Positions 52,001 through 60,722 are shown, numbered from the stretch's first letter. The stretch is DNA of 64,000 bases from Aurantiochytrium sp. KH105 (GCA_003116975.1 BGKB01000011.1:248001-312000); one strand, 5' to 3'. A program made the numbers and translations. Notes: a model not told the origin generated them from the sequence alone.

Positions 52001-53579
52001 TGATACCGACAGTGCTTGCCTCGAGTGAAGCGATCGATTGAAGTGAGAGCGAAAAGGCCACTTGCGGAATGAAAAGGATGGGAAGTGGCTTGGGGTCCAC
52101 CTCCTCGTCGCTGACGAGGTAAAACAGAAAGAAGCCCATAAAGTAGAGCACCACGCCAACATATGAGGCCGTACGAGCACGCGTAAAAAACGTACTCATG
52201 GTGTAGCAGAGACTGATGATGGCGATGCCGTAAAAAAAGAAGAGCAAGAAGAGAATGAAACTTCCCCCCTGTGAAGAGGCCGAGACCGGAAGCATGATGG
52301 AACAGAGCCCGGTGATGATGATAGAGAGCAGGAGAAAGACGACCACGTACGTGATATACCAAGAGGTAATGATCAAGGTCTCACTGACACCCATAATTTT
52401 CAGCATTTCGTCGACTCGTGTTTCGCGCTCGCGCACGAGGCCTTCAAGGATGAGCGACACAGGATATAGGTAGACGAGTGAGAAGACGAGTGGAAAGATC
52501 TCGGCCGTGTACGAGAAGAACTCATCGTAGATGTGCTCATACACGGGAAAGGGAATAAATTTGGCGGTAAAAGGCTGCCAGATGTCGTCGTAGGAAGAGA
52601 CGCCGCCTACGGTTGAAATAAGCCACGAATCGATGAGGCGTTGAAAGCTTACGAACCCACTGGTGACATACTCTGGATTTTCGGAGCTCGAAACCCAGCG
52701 CAGAGACTGCTCGGTGTTATACGTTGGGTCAAGCGTTGTGCGAGGAACTTCGAAAAGAGGAGCTCCACTTGTACTGTTTAGGCGCAGTGTGTACTCGAAC
52801 TGCGCGTTTTCAAAGTCCATGAGGTCAAAGACGAGCGCAACGGCGCACTCGGGGGCCTCTTCGGAAAATGCGGGATTTCCATACTCGGCGGACCGCACGT
52901 AATTGTTGATTTCTTGAACTGTGCCATTTCCGAGCGTGAAAACAAGGTCGGCAAAGTCGCTCTGTGTGCCCTCTGCCGTGCCGACCTCGGCGACCCACGA
53001 AATGAATTGGTTGAGGGCCTCGATCTCTCTTGCGGCGCCGGTTGAGGTGGCAATGAAAATGCGGGCGGTCTCGTGTCCAACCCATCGGCCTCGAAAATTG
53101 TTGGCGAGGAGATCGAATGATGTCGTGTCTGAGATGAAGCGCGAGTACGGAGATGTGCACGTGAGGTTATAAGCATCTTCCGGGACGTCAAAGGAACAGC
53201 TCGGGACGCCTTCTCTGGTCCAGCCTGCGCTCACTCGTGCCACATCGGTGATTTGTTTGAGAGCGGCGAAGAGCGCGACGAAGAGCAGCGGTAGAGCGAA
53301 CTCGAGGAAGAGTGACCTCGGTGCCTTGCGCTTCAGTTTCCAGTTCTTTTGTAGAAGGACCAGCAGCGCCGAGGTCATCTTGCCTCCCCGACGCCTTCCT
53401 CCTCTTGACGCCGCCGACGCCGAAGCAGGTTTCCTCTTTGCCTTGGCAGCTGAAGCAGGTGCTTCCTCTGTCCCTGCTGCTGCTGTCGTTCTTGTTGTTG
53501 GTGGTGCTGCGGCTGCTACGAGGCCGTTCGAGGTCTGCTGCGGCTCCGAGCTCGGGTTGGGCCCGCCATCGCCCAGCAT
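46086..53579 (-). CDS. Full-length ABCA-family lipid ABC transporter
   Basis: 2497 aa from the ATG at 53579 (the longer frame begins only with TTG). Layout is TMD1-NBD1-TMD2-NBD2. The first membrane helix is at about 90-110, followed by an extracellular loop to about 360 and a block of helices to about 600. NBD1 has GHNGAGKTTT (K681), LSGGMKRKLSVAIALLG and VFVDEPTSGVDP. A second, very large extracellular region (about 1130-1700) is Asn-glycosylation rich and carries NLTE/NLTD repeats and many Cys. TMD2 helices lie at about 1740-2000. NBD2 has GVNGAGKTTTLKML (K2134), LSGGTKRKLSLAIALIG and IFLDEPTTGVDA. This is ABCA1/ABCA7-like; members export or flip phospholipids and sterols. Cargo cannot be stated. 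Confidence 0.93.
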   Translation of the reverse strand: MLGDGGPNPSSEPQQTSNGLVAAAAPPTTRTTAAAGTEEAPASAAKAKRKPASASAASRGGRRRGGKMTSALLVLLQKNWKLKRKAPRSLFLEFALPLLFVALFAALKQITDVARVSAGWTREGVPSCSFDVPEDAYNLTCTSPYSRFISDTTSFDLLANNFRGRWVGHETARIFIATSTGAAREIEALNQFISWVAEVGTAEGTQSDFADLVFTLGNGTVQEINNYVRSAEYGNPAFSEEAPECAVALVFDLMDFENAQFEYTLRLNSTSGAPLFEVPRTTLDPTYNTEQSLRWVSSSENPEYVTSGFVSFQRLIDSWLISTVGGVSSYDDIWQPFTAKFIPFPVYEHIYDEFFSYTAEIFPLVFSLVYLYPVSLILEGLVRERETRVDEMLKIMGVSETLIITSWYITYVVVFLLLSIIITGLCSIMLPVSASSQGGSFILFLLFFFYGIAIISLCYTMSTFFTRARTASYVGVVLYFMGFFLFYLVSDEEVDPKPLPILFIPQVAFSLSLQSIASLEASTVGISATTLGETAAGFTVGQGLGMIIFDIFLWTLIGSYLSIVFPYREFGHQRKWYFFLTPKYWISTTRWAVSILSCGRFGVSPPDESMSLAPLVFSPDVAENIETRASSAEMRRPRVQVRDLRKVFSTPSGPKTAVDGLSLDMYEGEILALLGHNGAGKTTTLQILSGMLPSSGGQALIGGASIDTDMTQIRRSLGFCPQHDVLYPTLTVQEHLWFYGSIKGLSGTALKEAIKASVDHVGLTEKVHTRTKALSGGMKRKLSVAIALLGDSKVVFVDEPTSGVDPWSRRFIWQLLQDAREGRVIVLTTHFMDEADVLGDQIAIMAEGKLKCLGSSLFLKRRFGAGYVLTMVKKAEDDPTQDAANVKQIRMIVTKYVPQAVLSSNVGTEVTFQLPTASAGKFPALFQEIDSSSLPIEQYGVSVTTLEEVFLQVARADDQKRQVGRAAALSADPEEIDATFEKDGSGTKHTSVDMTRATVSIVPADGTRVLDDAPMPSSIEHFKALFVKRMRYARRDWRSFGCSIILPVILFAVGLIALRLAPIGNDNPLYTLSTDDYNPNVASSEAALPVMEFDTSGASAARVAQAANFPSWELEPRTLEPYPDDEVVTIFERDYVNGLPTSEMCARMDCSDNPSSIHGTGVLNLAESMINAPVSRNGASLYSAAILQPMRAEVEYSCLVADFEGDLNTGLVTSYTSEVCTREGSACAYIEAEFQGARTCIPVGCYSNLIESDAITQVVTSGSAFGVTVATSASPEELEEQLEELLETTLVITCEGALCNSGPSNPFDTSVCRASAEDYCITDELTAYKVDPETFDLYLASGSEVVYCDETRAGGTGADPGDGTSASSAPTTAPTLSSLPATGYCYVSTIDEVITEALVSLIQNSSLTLNLTEIFTISDNLGEVVNITGNLTEVLIVANNLTDGLGGSVDFDTASLVNASDPQNVTCNDELFTCSFVALEPADAGAAQVCVFDSCVSDPAAYTAAVESLLPGFNESLANGTRYDCEETAAICDVTVDLVQLEGLSTVELNGEQVLLLSDLVNISINPDAVNLTAIIEDNPGVVGEFLAALSDPGNSNLTEVLSEVLPDGVSLSDDFNLTEILEDPEVAAALTEVVQDIFNAENELVECTDPNDTCLLSQISFVIGTLCAPVGCRSDFTQGQYAYVPLLGNVTSFEDVALFECNGTACNDGCRTGGNCEAEDLDPLQYNATDDSFSNGTMQWCPPAPWRYGYTALVNSTARHGAPIVANAIHSALLRQKVKELNVSASNPFIRTNTQPLPITSSLQTVISGFLAFTAAIFALIAFAFVPASVASYIVQEREETANVKLSQLLSGAGIIPYWLSLYAFDLLNFLVPLVGSVALIFIFDIRTYIDNGVIVAVVLLFLGYGMAVIPFAYLTSNLFKTHTTALIMTLFINLITGLILMIASFVMETIDNDAVNEANVSLKWVYRIFPGFCLGDALIQLSIIYVLSAFVGPSYVLPSPYDMNIAGASLAYLYVEAAVFLGAVLLIEYLRAYPSVRESLDFSSRAPKLLKRLRRFRNPADVSTDAGLYDPIDEDVAAETERVHSGGAEGDAVVIKDIAKVYGTGKVAVRGLTLGIKAGETFGLLGVNGAGKTTTLKMLTGELPVSSGSASIGGFSIASSPRDVHRLIGYCPQFDALLDLLTVREHLELFGRIKGLSGARLKANINRLLHTLTLEPFEHKLTRGLSGGTKRKLSLAIALIGAPRVIFLDEPTTGVDAVSKRFIWDVLDDVRDGLLGHKTTLVLTSHSMEEVEALSTRLGIMVGGRFRCIGSAQHLKNRFGDGLLLEATLEPPARADCQKLLVDSDLPDRVTWDDIEAGALDVLGQPARADLILGRDDAAWALCHQLDESHSVSCEALVEWWLIEDAKSSAFDAITKAFPGAMIVERHDLSLRFSLPDIGIASVFAFVEKNKADLHIQDYAVSQVSLESIFNLFASQQEEESGVARGVKVEVEAEK

Positions 53580-53752
53580 GCGTGTCACTCCGAGTCTGTT
53601 TGCCTGGCCGGCCTGGTCTGTGAGCAAGCGGGCTCGCCGCGTACGGCAGCGGCGCGCGCCCTCTTCACTGCTTTACGCGCACACCTCCTGCCAGCGTGAG
53701 GGCGTGCGGACCACTCGATCACTGCAAGCTTCTGTGAGACCAGTGGGCCTAT

Positions 53753-53800
53753 GAAAGAAAGAAAGAAAGAAAGCAAGAAAGAAAGAAAGAAAGCAAGAAA
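53753..53800. repeat. AAAG tetranucleotide repeat with two GCAAG breaks
   Basis: Two blocks of GAAA units, each ending in GCAAG, so the array is itself duplicated. Confidence 0.9.
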
Positions 53801-54227
53801 AGGAAGCGGCGCGACCAGCGTCCAGCGAGCGCGTGCACAGCGCGGTGCAAGTTCCAGATTCACGAAGTAGGTCTCCTCGTTCGAGTTGCTTTTCTTGTCG
53901 GCTTGCTGCAGCCACAGCTTGAACACGCCAGCGAGCGAACAGCGAAGATGGGCGATGGGCAGACACGCGAGCCGCTGGTCCGCGCGCGGGAGCGCGACGG
54001 GCCACCGCGTGGCACGGACGAGGCGTGCGCTGCCTAGGAAACTTTCCACAAGAACTTCGAATCCTTCGCCTCGCGGCCTCGCGGCTCCGCAGGGGTCGAA
54101 CGTGCGTCTGCAGCTGCGTGCGGCCGCGCGAGCAAGGCCTTTACGGCCCGCGCGCGGCGCAGCCCTCGCAGCTGCCGCCGCTGGCTCGCGCCCGGAAAGG
54201 ACTCGCAGCCCCTCTTTTGCCGGGCTT

Positions 54228-54282
54228 TTCGAATTTCGAATTTCGAATTTTGAATTTGAATTTGAATTCGAATTTGAATTTG
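54228..54282. repeat. TTCGAATT/GAATTT hexanucleotide-like repeat
   Basis: Alternating TTCGAA and GAATTT units form an AT-rich, partly palindromic island in GC-rich DNA. Confidence 0.9.
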
Positions 54283-55129
54283 CTCGCTCCTCGCGCGCGG
54301 GACCTCGCTCTGCCCAGCCGCGCAGACGCTCTACGTTCTGCCCGCCTGCCGCCGCGCCTCGCCCGGGCTGGACCCGTCGCACGACAGTCGCCTGAGCGCG
54401 CGCGAGCGAGCGCGCGAGCGAGCCAGGGACTCGCCGCAGGCGATCCAAGCCGGAAAGGGCCGCTAGGGGAGGCGGGGCCGCCGTGCGACACAGACAGACT
54501 CGCGGAGGGAGCGAGCGGCCGGCCGGCGACGAGACGCGGGACGCGGGGAGGAACTACGGAGCAGTGCAGTGCTCGGCCGCGACGCCGCCGGGGCGGCAGA
54601 GGTGGCCTGTCTCTCTCTCTCTCTCTCTCTGTGTCTGCCGGCCAGCCAGCGATAACCTCCGCTTTATGATTTTGCAAGAGCGAACAAGGCGATGAAGGCT
54701 TCAAGCTGAGGCCTTGCCGATGCGGATGGCGCGCTGCGTACAATCCTGTCCAGGATGCAAGCAACAGCCACCCAGCGACAGCAACGGCAACAGCGACAGC
54801 GAAGGCGACAGCAACAGCGAAGGCGACAGCAAAAGCGACAGGAAACGGCAGTGGAATGCACGCCACGACCGATGCTGATACCGCAAGGTCGGAGCTGTGC
54901 CCCTGCGAACGACAATCGGGACGGGTTTCAGAAGAGAAAATATGTTTACCAACCAACCCTCTTGGCGCTCAAGAGGATGGCCAAAGACTGCATCATGTGG
55001 TGAACGGCGTCGTATTTTCCGCGCTGCGACATTCGCCAGCGAGAAGATGTCGCTCCCTGCGCCGTCAACAAGAAGAACTGCGTTGGGTCCCTCTTTTATT
55101 TATCCCGCGCGCAACCCTTTTACTGCTGT

Positions 55130-55158
55130 GCAACCCTTTTTTGCTATATAAGGGTTGC
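55130..55158 (+). promoter_or_regulatory. Core promoter of ARPC2: TATA box inside an inverted repeat
   Basis: TATATAAG at 55145-55152 lies about 510 bp before the ARPC2 ATG. The arms GCAACCCTT (55130-55138) and AAGGGTTGC (55150-55158) form a perfect inverted repeat overlapping it. A further direct copy, GCAACCCTTTT, begins at 55111. The spacing suggests transcription starting near 55175-55185. Confidence 0.6.
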
Positions 55159-55661
55159 GCTATCCCTTAATCAATCGTTCCGTGTTCCTTTTCCACGAGC
55201 GAGGTTCGAAAAGAACGAGCGAGGGTCGGGAAAATACGGGGAAACTAGCTACGGGGAAAGCAAGAGACGGGGAAAGTAGAGACGCAGATAGATCTTCCGG
55301 CAGGCGGCGGTCAAAGAGGGAAAAGACACAAAGGAGAGAGAGGGAAGGCAGACAGATCCTACTTCGCGAGACTCCGGCTTGCGCGCGCCCTCTCCCCTCG
55401 CCCTCGCACGCGCAAGCTCGCGCACGCTCGAGCTCACGCACACGCGCTCGCACGCGCTCGCATAGCCGTCTCCGCGCCGCCGCGTCGAGCCTTGGTGACG
55501 CTGCAGGTCGCAGCGTACACGTGAGGCAAAGAAGAAGAAGAAGAAGAAAAAGAAGCGACCGCTTCGCCAGGTTCGTCGCGCACCCGACCCGTCCCGACGA
55601 AGGAGCAGCAGCGCGCGGAACACAGCGAGAGCGCCCGCTCGCGGATTTCCACTTGACCACG

Positions 55662-56564
55662 ATGATCTTCCTCGAGACCGGCCACCCCATTATCGAGGAG
55701 ACGATCCGCACGCGTCTTGATCCGGAGACCAAGCCTGAGCCCCTCGACATCACCTGCTCAGACTTTGATGATGTCAAGTACCACATCGTTGCGACGTCGA
55801 GCAACAAGAACGTGCTCTCTTTTCGAATGGCAATGCCGTGCTACTCGTCGCTGGCAAGCATGGGTGCCACGGCTGCACTCGACTCCAAGTACGGCCGCTA
55901 CCAGTCGCGTGAAAAGGTCGACGGCTACGACCTTGTCTTTGAGATCGATGTGAACGAATCAAGTGCGGATAGAGACGCTGTAGCCAAGGACTTTGGTGAG
56001 ATCAAGCGCAACATCATGGCTGCGCCATTCCGTCGCTGCTTTGAGGCCCTGGCCGCCGGCAAGTCCAGCAGCATCAAGCCTATGGTGATTCCCTTCCGAC
56101 CCAACGAGCGCATTGTTCTCGCTCCGGGCAACGATCGCGTCATGGTCTTCTTCACCTTTCACTTTGCGGACGTGACGGACCGGGCGCTGGCCAAGGTCTT
56201 TCTCCAGGAAATGTCTGAGGCCGGTCGCAAGGTCCCGCAGGCGCCAGCCGTGACCTTTACAACCGAGATTCCTGGTGATCTTGCCAAGGTCCGCGAGTTC
56301 AAGCCGGCCGACAATCTTGTAGGTTACGTCATGTTCCAGGTCTTCAAGAGCCACGTTGAAGGAGCCGAAAAGATGGAGAAGATCATTACACTCTTTCAGG
56401 GTTTCCGTGCCTACCTCCACTACCACATCAAGGCCTCCAAGTCTCACCTTCATTCGCGCATGCGCAACCGCGTCGAGCTCCTGCTCAAGGTTCTCAAGCG
56501 CGCTGATCCCACTGCAGGCGATGAGTCCACCTCAAAGAAGGCCTATCGTACCTACAACAACTAA
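55662..56564 (+). CDS. ARPC2: Arp2/3 complex subunit 2 (p34-Arc)
   Basis: 300 aa, the standard size of p34-Arc. It begins MIFLETGHPIIEETI, the conserved ARPC2 start, and contains FDDVKYHI, the FRMAMPCYSSL strand, MVFFTFHFADVTDRALAKVFLQE, and the C-terminal long-helix region with YLHYHIKASKSHLHSRMRNRV. ARPC2 binds the side of mother actin filaments and the complex nucleates branches. The open frame is much longer upstream, to 55155, but only from a TTG inside the promoter; the ATG at 55662 matches the family start exactly. Confidence 0.96.
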   Translation: MIFLETGHPIIEETIRTRLDPETKPEPLDITCSDFDDVKYHIVATSSNKNVLSFRMAMPCYSSLASMGATAALDSKYGRYQSREKVDGYDLVFEIDVNESSADRDAVAKDFGEIKRNIMAAPFRRCFEALAAGKSSSIKPMVIPFRPNERIVLAPGNDRVMVFFTFHFADVTDRALAKVFLQEMSEAGRKVPQAPAVTFTTEIPGDLAKVREFKPADNLVGYVMFQVFKSHVEGAEKMEKIITLFQGFRAYLHYHIKASKSHLHSRMRNRVELLLKVLKRADPTAGDESTSKKAYRTYNN

Positions 56565-57068
56565 TTTCGAGGCCAGACGAATCACACACAGATGCCAAGG
56601 CCCTAGGCCCAGTCTCAACACACAGAGGCAAGGGATCGAATTCTCTGGTATTGGCTCCTACAATCTCTACTTTGCAAGGTTGAGGTAGAGATGCGCAAGC
56701 TCTTTTTAATCTCTCTCTCTTTCTTCCTCTCTTTCTCTCTCTCTCACGAGTGTTGCCATGCCGGAATGAAACGTAACACCATCCTTCGAGCCAAGCACAT
56801 CTTCGTCACGCACTTTTCTTGTGAGTAAAAATCCAAAAAAGGACACAGTTTCTTGTTTGTTTGTTTGTTTGTTTGTTTGTTTCTTAAGGTTTGTTTGTCT
56901 GTTCATTTGTTCGTTTGTTTGTCTTGGTTCTTGCAAGGATATAAAAAGCTTCGGATCAATTGCGTTTCTCCCTTGCTGCTTCATTGCCGTCAAAATTGAT
57001 GAACCCATCGCATTCATCTATCTATTTCCTTGTGTGCCGTTTCGTTTCCTTTACTTTTTCTTCGCACG
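56565..57068. other. Convergent 3' intergenic region
   Basis: 504 bp, AT-rich, with CT runs (about 56710-56745) and a TTTG repeat. No gene seen. Confidence 0.5.
56854..56883. repeat. (TTTG)n tetranucleotide repeat
   Basis: About seven TTTG units in the convergent spacer between ARPC2 and cyclin C. Confidence 0.9.
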
Positions 57069-57965
57069 TCATCGTCTCACCTTCTTTTTTGCATTGCCAG
57101 GCTTTTCCTGCTGCTTTTTACGCTTTAGCTCGTTGGCGCGCTTCTTGTGCTCTTCCTGTTGCATCGCAAAGTTGCTCTCGAACTTGCGATTGACGTCTTC
57201 CATCACCTCGGGTCGAATGCGCCTTTGTCGCTCTGCCACCGCAGCACGACCTTTGTACATGTCAATGATAAGTTGCGCGATTTCGCGCACTACGTCGAGA
57301 CGAACATTTAGCTGACTGAACCACTTCTTCGAATCCACGTTCGTCTGCACACACGCCATGTAAAATGCTGCAATGGCAATCAGGTACGGTGGATACAAGA
57401 GAATCACGTCAGAAAGATACGAGTCGTTGAGGATACTCCAGGCCGCGTCGACACATATTTGGTCCTCAATCTGCGCGTCACGCACGTACTTGGACAGATA
57501 CTGGTACGGATGAAAGACCACCAAATCAAAGCTCAATGCATCGAGAATGTGAAACTCAAAATCGTGCACATGCTGGTGGCTATACTTTGGAATCTGGAAA
57601 CCTTCGCGAGATTGCACTTCCTGCACCTTCTTTAGTAGGTCCCTCAAATTGTACTGTCCAAGCTCTTCGACTTTGGCAGCGAGATAAAGGCAGGTCACCG
57701 CGATTAATCGCGGATCGTAGCGTTCGTCCATGCACGTGACAACGAAGAAGCGTTTATACAAGAGCTTGCTCGTGGCAATGACCGTTTGTCGCCACCCGAG
57801 GGATTTGCCCACCAGGTTCATGAATCTCATCATTTCGTCATTGAGCACCTGCGCACTTTCTGCTTCCATGAACGTGCAGTGGTAGCGGTCGCGGCGCTCC
57901 TTGAGATCGTTTTCGGAAAAGAGCCAACGCCTGCATTGCGACGACTCCCAAAAACTACTCGCCAT
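57069..57965 (-). CDS. CCNC: Cyclin C (Mediator kinase module)
   Basis: 298 aa. The N-terminus MASSFWESSQCRRWLF is the typical cyclin C opening (FW.S.QC..W). The cyclin box spans about 40-150 (VIATSKLLYKRFFV, YDPRLIAVTCLYLAAKVEE), and a second helical fold follows (FHPYQYLSKYV, DSYLSDVILLYPPYLIAIAAFYMAC). Cyclin C activates CDK8 in the Mediator complex and so modulates RNA polymerase II. The C-terminal ~40 residues are Lys/Glu-rich. It is divergent from SMG9 with a ~490 bp shared upstream region. Confidence 0.95.
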   Translation of the reverse strand: MASSFWESSQCRRWLFSENDLKERRDRYHCTFMEAESAQVLNDEMMRFMNLVGKSLGWRQTVIATSKLLYKRFFVVTCMDERYDPRLIAVTCLYLAAKVEELGQYNLRDLLKKVQEVQSREGFQIPKYSHQHVHDFEFHILDALSFDLVVFHPYQYLSKYVRDAQIEDQICVDAAWSILNDSYLSDVILLYPPYLIAIAAFYMACVQTNVDSKKWFSQLNVRLDVVREIAQLIIDMYKGRAAVAERQRRIRPEVMEDVNRKFESNFAMQQEEHKKRANELKRKKQQEKPGNAKKKVRR

Positions 57966-58457
57966 CGTTTCCGCTTCTCACTTGAGATGCTAATGGCGAG
58001 CACTCTCTATCCTCGGTTGCTCTTCTCGTCACGTTCGCTACCTCCGCCGCCCGCCGTCGCAGCCCTCAAAGGCACACCAAAAGTGGTCTTGAGTTGCAAG
58101 CTGCGTGCAGCTTCTTTTTTCTCTGCGCCTCTGTTGCGTCTCTCTCGGCACGGCGGCGTACTTGCTGCGCGAGCAGAATAGCCACCTGCCGCTGTAGACC
58201 TCGAGATCTCCACCACCACCGCCGCAGCGCCGCGCGACGATGCGAGGGCAGGCCGATCGAGTTCTCCTTGCGCTCGCGCCAAGCAGGCCGGCCGCCGCTC
58301 GCTGCGTCTCTCTCTGCCTGCCTGCTGGCTGCTTGTTGACAGCGTCTGCCTCGGCCTTTCAAGCTGGACGTTGGCGGAGGAGCGCACAGCGTCCGACTCG
58401 TCTCGCGCAGACAGACGCAGACGGAGAAAAAAAAACAGCAGAGCAAGCCCGATCGCG
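57966..58457. promoter_or_regulatory. Divergent intergenic region, cyclin C (-) / SMG9 (+)
   Basis: 492 bp, GC-rich, no supported gene and no clear TATA box. Confidence 0.5.
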
Positions 58458-60551
58458 ATGGACGGCCGCCAGGGCGCGTGGCGCACCGCCGTGCTTGAGG
58501 GACGCGGAGAAAAGGAGGACCATGCCAGCAGCAGCAGCAGCAGTAGCAGCAGCAGCGGCAGCGGCAGCGGCACCAGCAGCAGCCACGCCGCAGACGCCCC
58601 GCGACCGACGGGAATTGCAGCGTTGGCAGCCAAAGTGAAGGCCCAGGAGGAGCAGCAAAAACAGCAAAAACAGCAGCAGCAGCAGCAGCAGCGAGCTTGG
58701 CAAACGCGACAACAACCGCTGCAGGCCAGAACACCCGCAGTACCTGCGAGCCAGAGCAAAAGGCCCGCGCAGACAGTGCAGCAATCAAACACAAGACTAG
58801 CCGCTCCTCTCGTCTCGCCATGGCAACAGATACAGGCACCACAGCAAGACCAAGTACAAATCAAAGTGAACCAGATCCAGGCGAACCCGGAGCGAGCTCG
58901 CCCGCAGCAGACAGAAGGGCAGGACTTGTCAAAGAAAAAGGAAACAGCAGCTCCCAAACCCAAAACAAAATCGCTCACCACGGGAAAGCCTCAGCAAGCT
59001 TCGCAGCAACACCAACACCCAATGCAGGGAAAACGACGCGGCAAGAAGGGTCCCAAGGAACCGACACGTCCCATGGTCATCCTCCCAGCTGGCGCGGACA
59101 TGACCACAAGACCAGTGGCTATATTGAGCGCCAAACGGGACACCAACACCGAGACTGGCGAGAGTCCAAGCGCATCAGCCGCTTCAAGGCGCCCTGCATC
59201 AACGTCCGCGAAGCTACCCGCATCTGTCCCTGCAAAACAAGCCAAAGGCACCTCTACAAAAAAACAACCAGTAAAGGCGGCCAAATCGGTGACGCCCCCA
59301 ACGAGCAAGCCGAGTACTCCCGTACCACCATCGCCCACGCCCGTCAAGTCACCCTGGGCACACGAGCTCGTTGACTCGCGCTTCAGCTTTGCCGCAACAG
59401 GGTCAAGTCTTCCATCGCCACTGTGGCAAGCTGCCAACACACAATATCGCGTTATTGGCGCACTTGGCACACAGGGCAGCGGCAAGAGTGCTTTGCTCAA
59501 TGCTCTCACCGTCTCGACAACCTCGCTCAATCCCGTGGAGCGCGCGCGTCCATTTGTGGAGCGATCCAGGGACGAGAAATGCAGTATTATCCACAAAACG
59601 CGTGGCGTAAAGGCTGCCTTTTGCACTGTTGGAGGGGAGAGAGTTCTCTTGCTCGATGCACAGCCCGTCCTGAGTCCCTCGGTACTCTACGATCTCGTGG
59701 AGCGGCAAGCAAACTTGAATCTCTGCAGCTCGCACGCCTCGCTTGCCACCCTTCATGACCTTCAGCTTGCAGTCTTTATGCTTTCCGTTTGCGACGCTCT
59801 TTTTCTCGTCGAGAGCGACGAGGATGCCCAGACACGAGGACTCTGGAAGCTATTGCGATTCGCGTATCTTGCCAAGGGCGGCGACGCAATCAAAGATGCG
59901 GTGGCAGACCTTATCTTGGTCCGCAATGAAATGCCCATGCACAAGATTGATGTAGCGGCGAGCCTCGCTCGCGAGCAGGAACTTTGGATGTCATTCTTTT
60001 CGGATATCGTGCCGCATGCTGCGCCGCACCCACAGCTTTTCTTTTGTCCTCTCGCTTCATACGGTGACTCTGGTCTCGACGCGCAGAGCCCCGAGATGGC
60101 CTTTCTCAAGCACGTTCTTCTGAATGAGATTTTCTCTTCGACCGAGCACGACCACAAATTGCACGAGCACCAACGTCTCTTCGGATCGAGTGCTGCAACG
60201 TTGCACGAGGGTACACCATGGTGGCACGCTGCGAGTTTCTCTGACGAAACAGATCCAATTGCAGCAGAAGATTACGATGACTTCCAAAATGCCTCCACCA
60301 CGCATGACTGGGACACCTGTCCAGATGTTGGAGAAGGATTTGCCCATTTGCACGCACTTCTTGCATGTCGTCAACGGCATCCTCTTCTCACTCAAAAAAG
60401 TCGCGGCACGAAACAGTCCTCGCTTCCGCCTCGGATGAGTGAGACCGAATGGGTCGATCGGGCGGCCCGCCTTTGGTTGCGGGAGATCCCGCATTCGATT
60501 CAGCTGCGCGAGTTTGCGGTCGTGTGTGACGGACTGCTTCTTTCGACATGA
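58458..60551 (+). CDS. SMG9: SMG9-like nonsense-mediated decay factor
   Basis: 697 aa from the ATG at 58458. The N-terminal ~300 residues are Ser-, Gln- and Pro-rich and disordered, with a poly-Gln stretch. The C-terminal half has a GTPase-like domain: YRVIGALGTQGSGKSALLNAL with P-loop K343, then KTRGVKAAF, GGERVLLLDAQPVLSPSVLYDLV, and LQLAVFMLSVCDALFLVESD. The P-loop, DAQPVLSPS and FMLSVC segments match SMG9, which with SMG8 regulates the SMG1 kinase that phosphorylates UPF1. The usual partner SMG8 is not in the window. The open frame upstream of the ATG starts only with TTG. Confidence 0.9.
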   Translation: MDGRQGAWRTAVLEGRGEKEDHASSSSSSSSSSGSGSGTSSSHAADAPRPTGIAALAAKVKAQEEQQKQQKQQQQQQQRAWQTRQQPLQARTPAVPASQSKRPAQTVQQSNTRLAAPLVSPWQQIQAPQQDQVQIKVNQIQANPERARPQQTEGQDLSKKKETAAPKPKTKSLTTGKPQQASQQHQHPMQGKRRGKKGPKEPTRPMVILPAGADMTTRPVAILSAKRDTNTETGESPSASAASRRPASTSAKLPASVPAKQAKGTSTKKQPVKAAKSVTPPTSKPSTPVPPSPTPVKSPWAHELVDSRFSFAATGSSLPSPLWQAANTQYRVIGALGTQGSGKSALLNALTVSTTSLNPVERARPFVERSRDEKCSIIHKTRGVKAAFCTVGGERVLLLDAQPVLSPSVLYDLVERQANLNLCSSHASLATLHDLQLAVFMLSVCDALFLVESDEDAQTRGLWKLLRFAYLAKGGDAIKDAVADLILVRNEMPMHKIDVAASLAREQELWMSFFSDIVPHAAPHPQLFFCPLASYGDSGLDAQSPEMAFLKHVLLNEIFSSTEHDHKLHEHQRLFGSSAATLHEGTPWWHAASFSDETDPIAAEDYDDFQNASTTHDWDTCPDVGEGFAHLHALLACRQRHPLLTQKSRGTKQSSLPPRMSETEWVDRAARLWLREIPHSIQLREFAVVCDGLLLST

Positions 60552-60692
60552 CCATAAACTGCAATTTTTTGGCATTCGTAATCGACGCATTTCAATTGAT
60601 GTTGTTGATTGCGCTTGATATTAGTTCTCGTTGCTGTTACCAAGGTGGTCGTCCGGAAAGGTCTTGAACTTTGTCTACATATTCGAGAATGA

Positions 60693-60698
60693 TTTATT
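60693..60698 (-). terminator. Candidate polyadenylation signal for the ureide fusion gene
   Basis: Plus-strand TTTATT, i.e. AATAAA on the minus strand, about 25 nt after the stop at 60723. The distance is short but plausible. Confidence 0.4.
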
Positions 60699-60722
60699 TT
60701 TTTAAAATGTGAAAGGTGTGGC

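Larger units (their letters stand above)
53580..55661. promoter_or_regulatory. Long divergent intergenic region, ABCA (-) / ARPC2 (+)
   Basis: About 2.1 kb without a credible gene; frames of up to ~290 codons here are Ala/Arg/Ser low complexity. It has AAAG repeats (53753-53800), a GAATTT repeat (54228-54282), CT repeats (54610-54630), AGCAACAGCGA-type repeats (54780-54845) and a TATA box with inverted repeat near 55130-55158. Confidence 0.55.

Noticed and set aside
53585..54956. Frames of 210-290 codons between ABCA and ARPC2
   Set aside because: Low-complexity products crossing microsatellites; treated as promoter DNA.
55155..55661. 169-codon N-terminal extension of ARPC2
   Set aside because: It starts at TTG within the TATA region and encodes Arg/Ser-rich sequence not found in the ARPC2 family.
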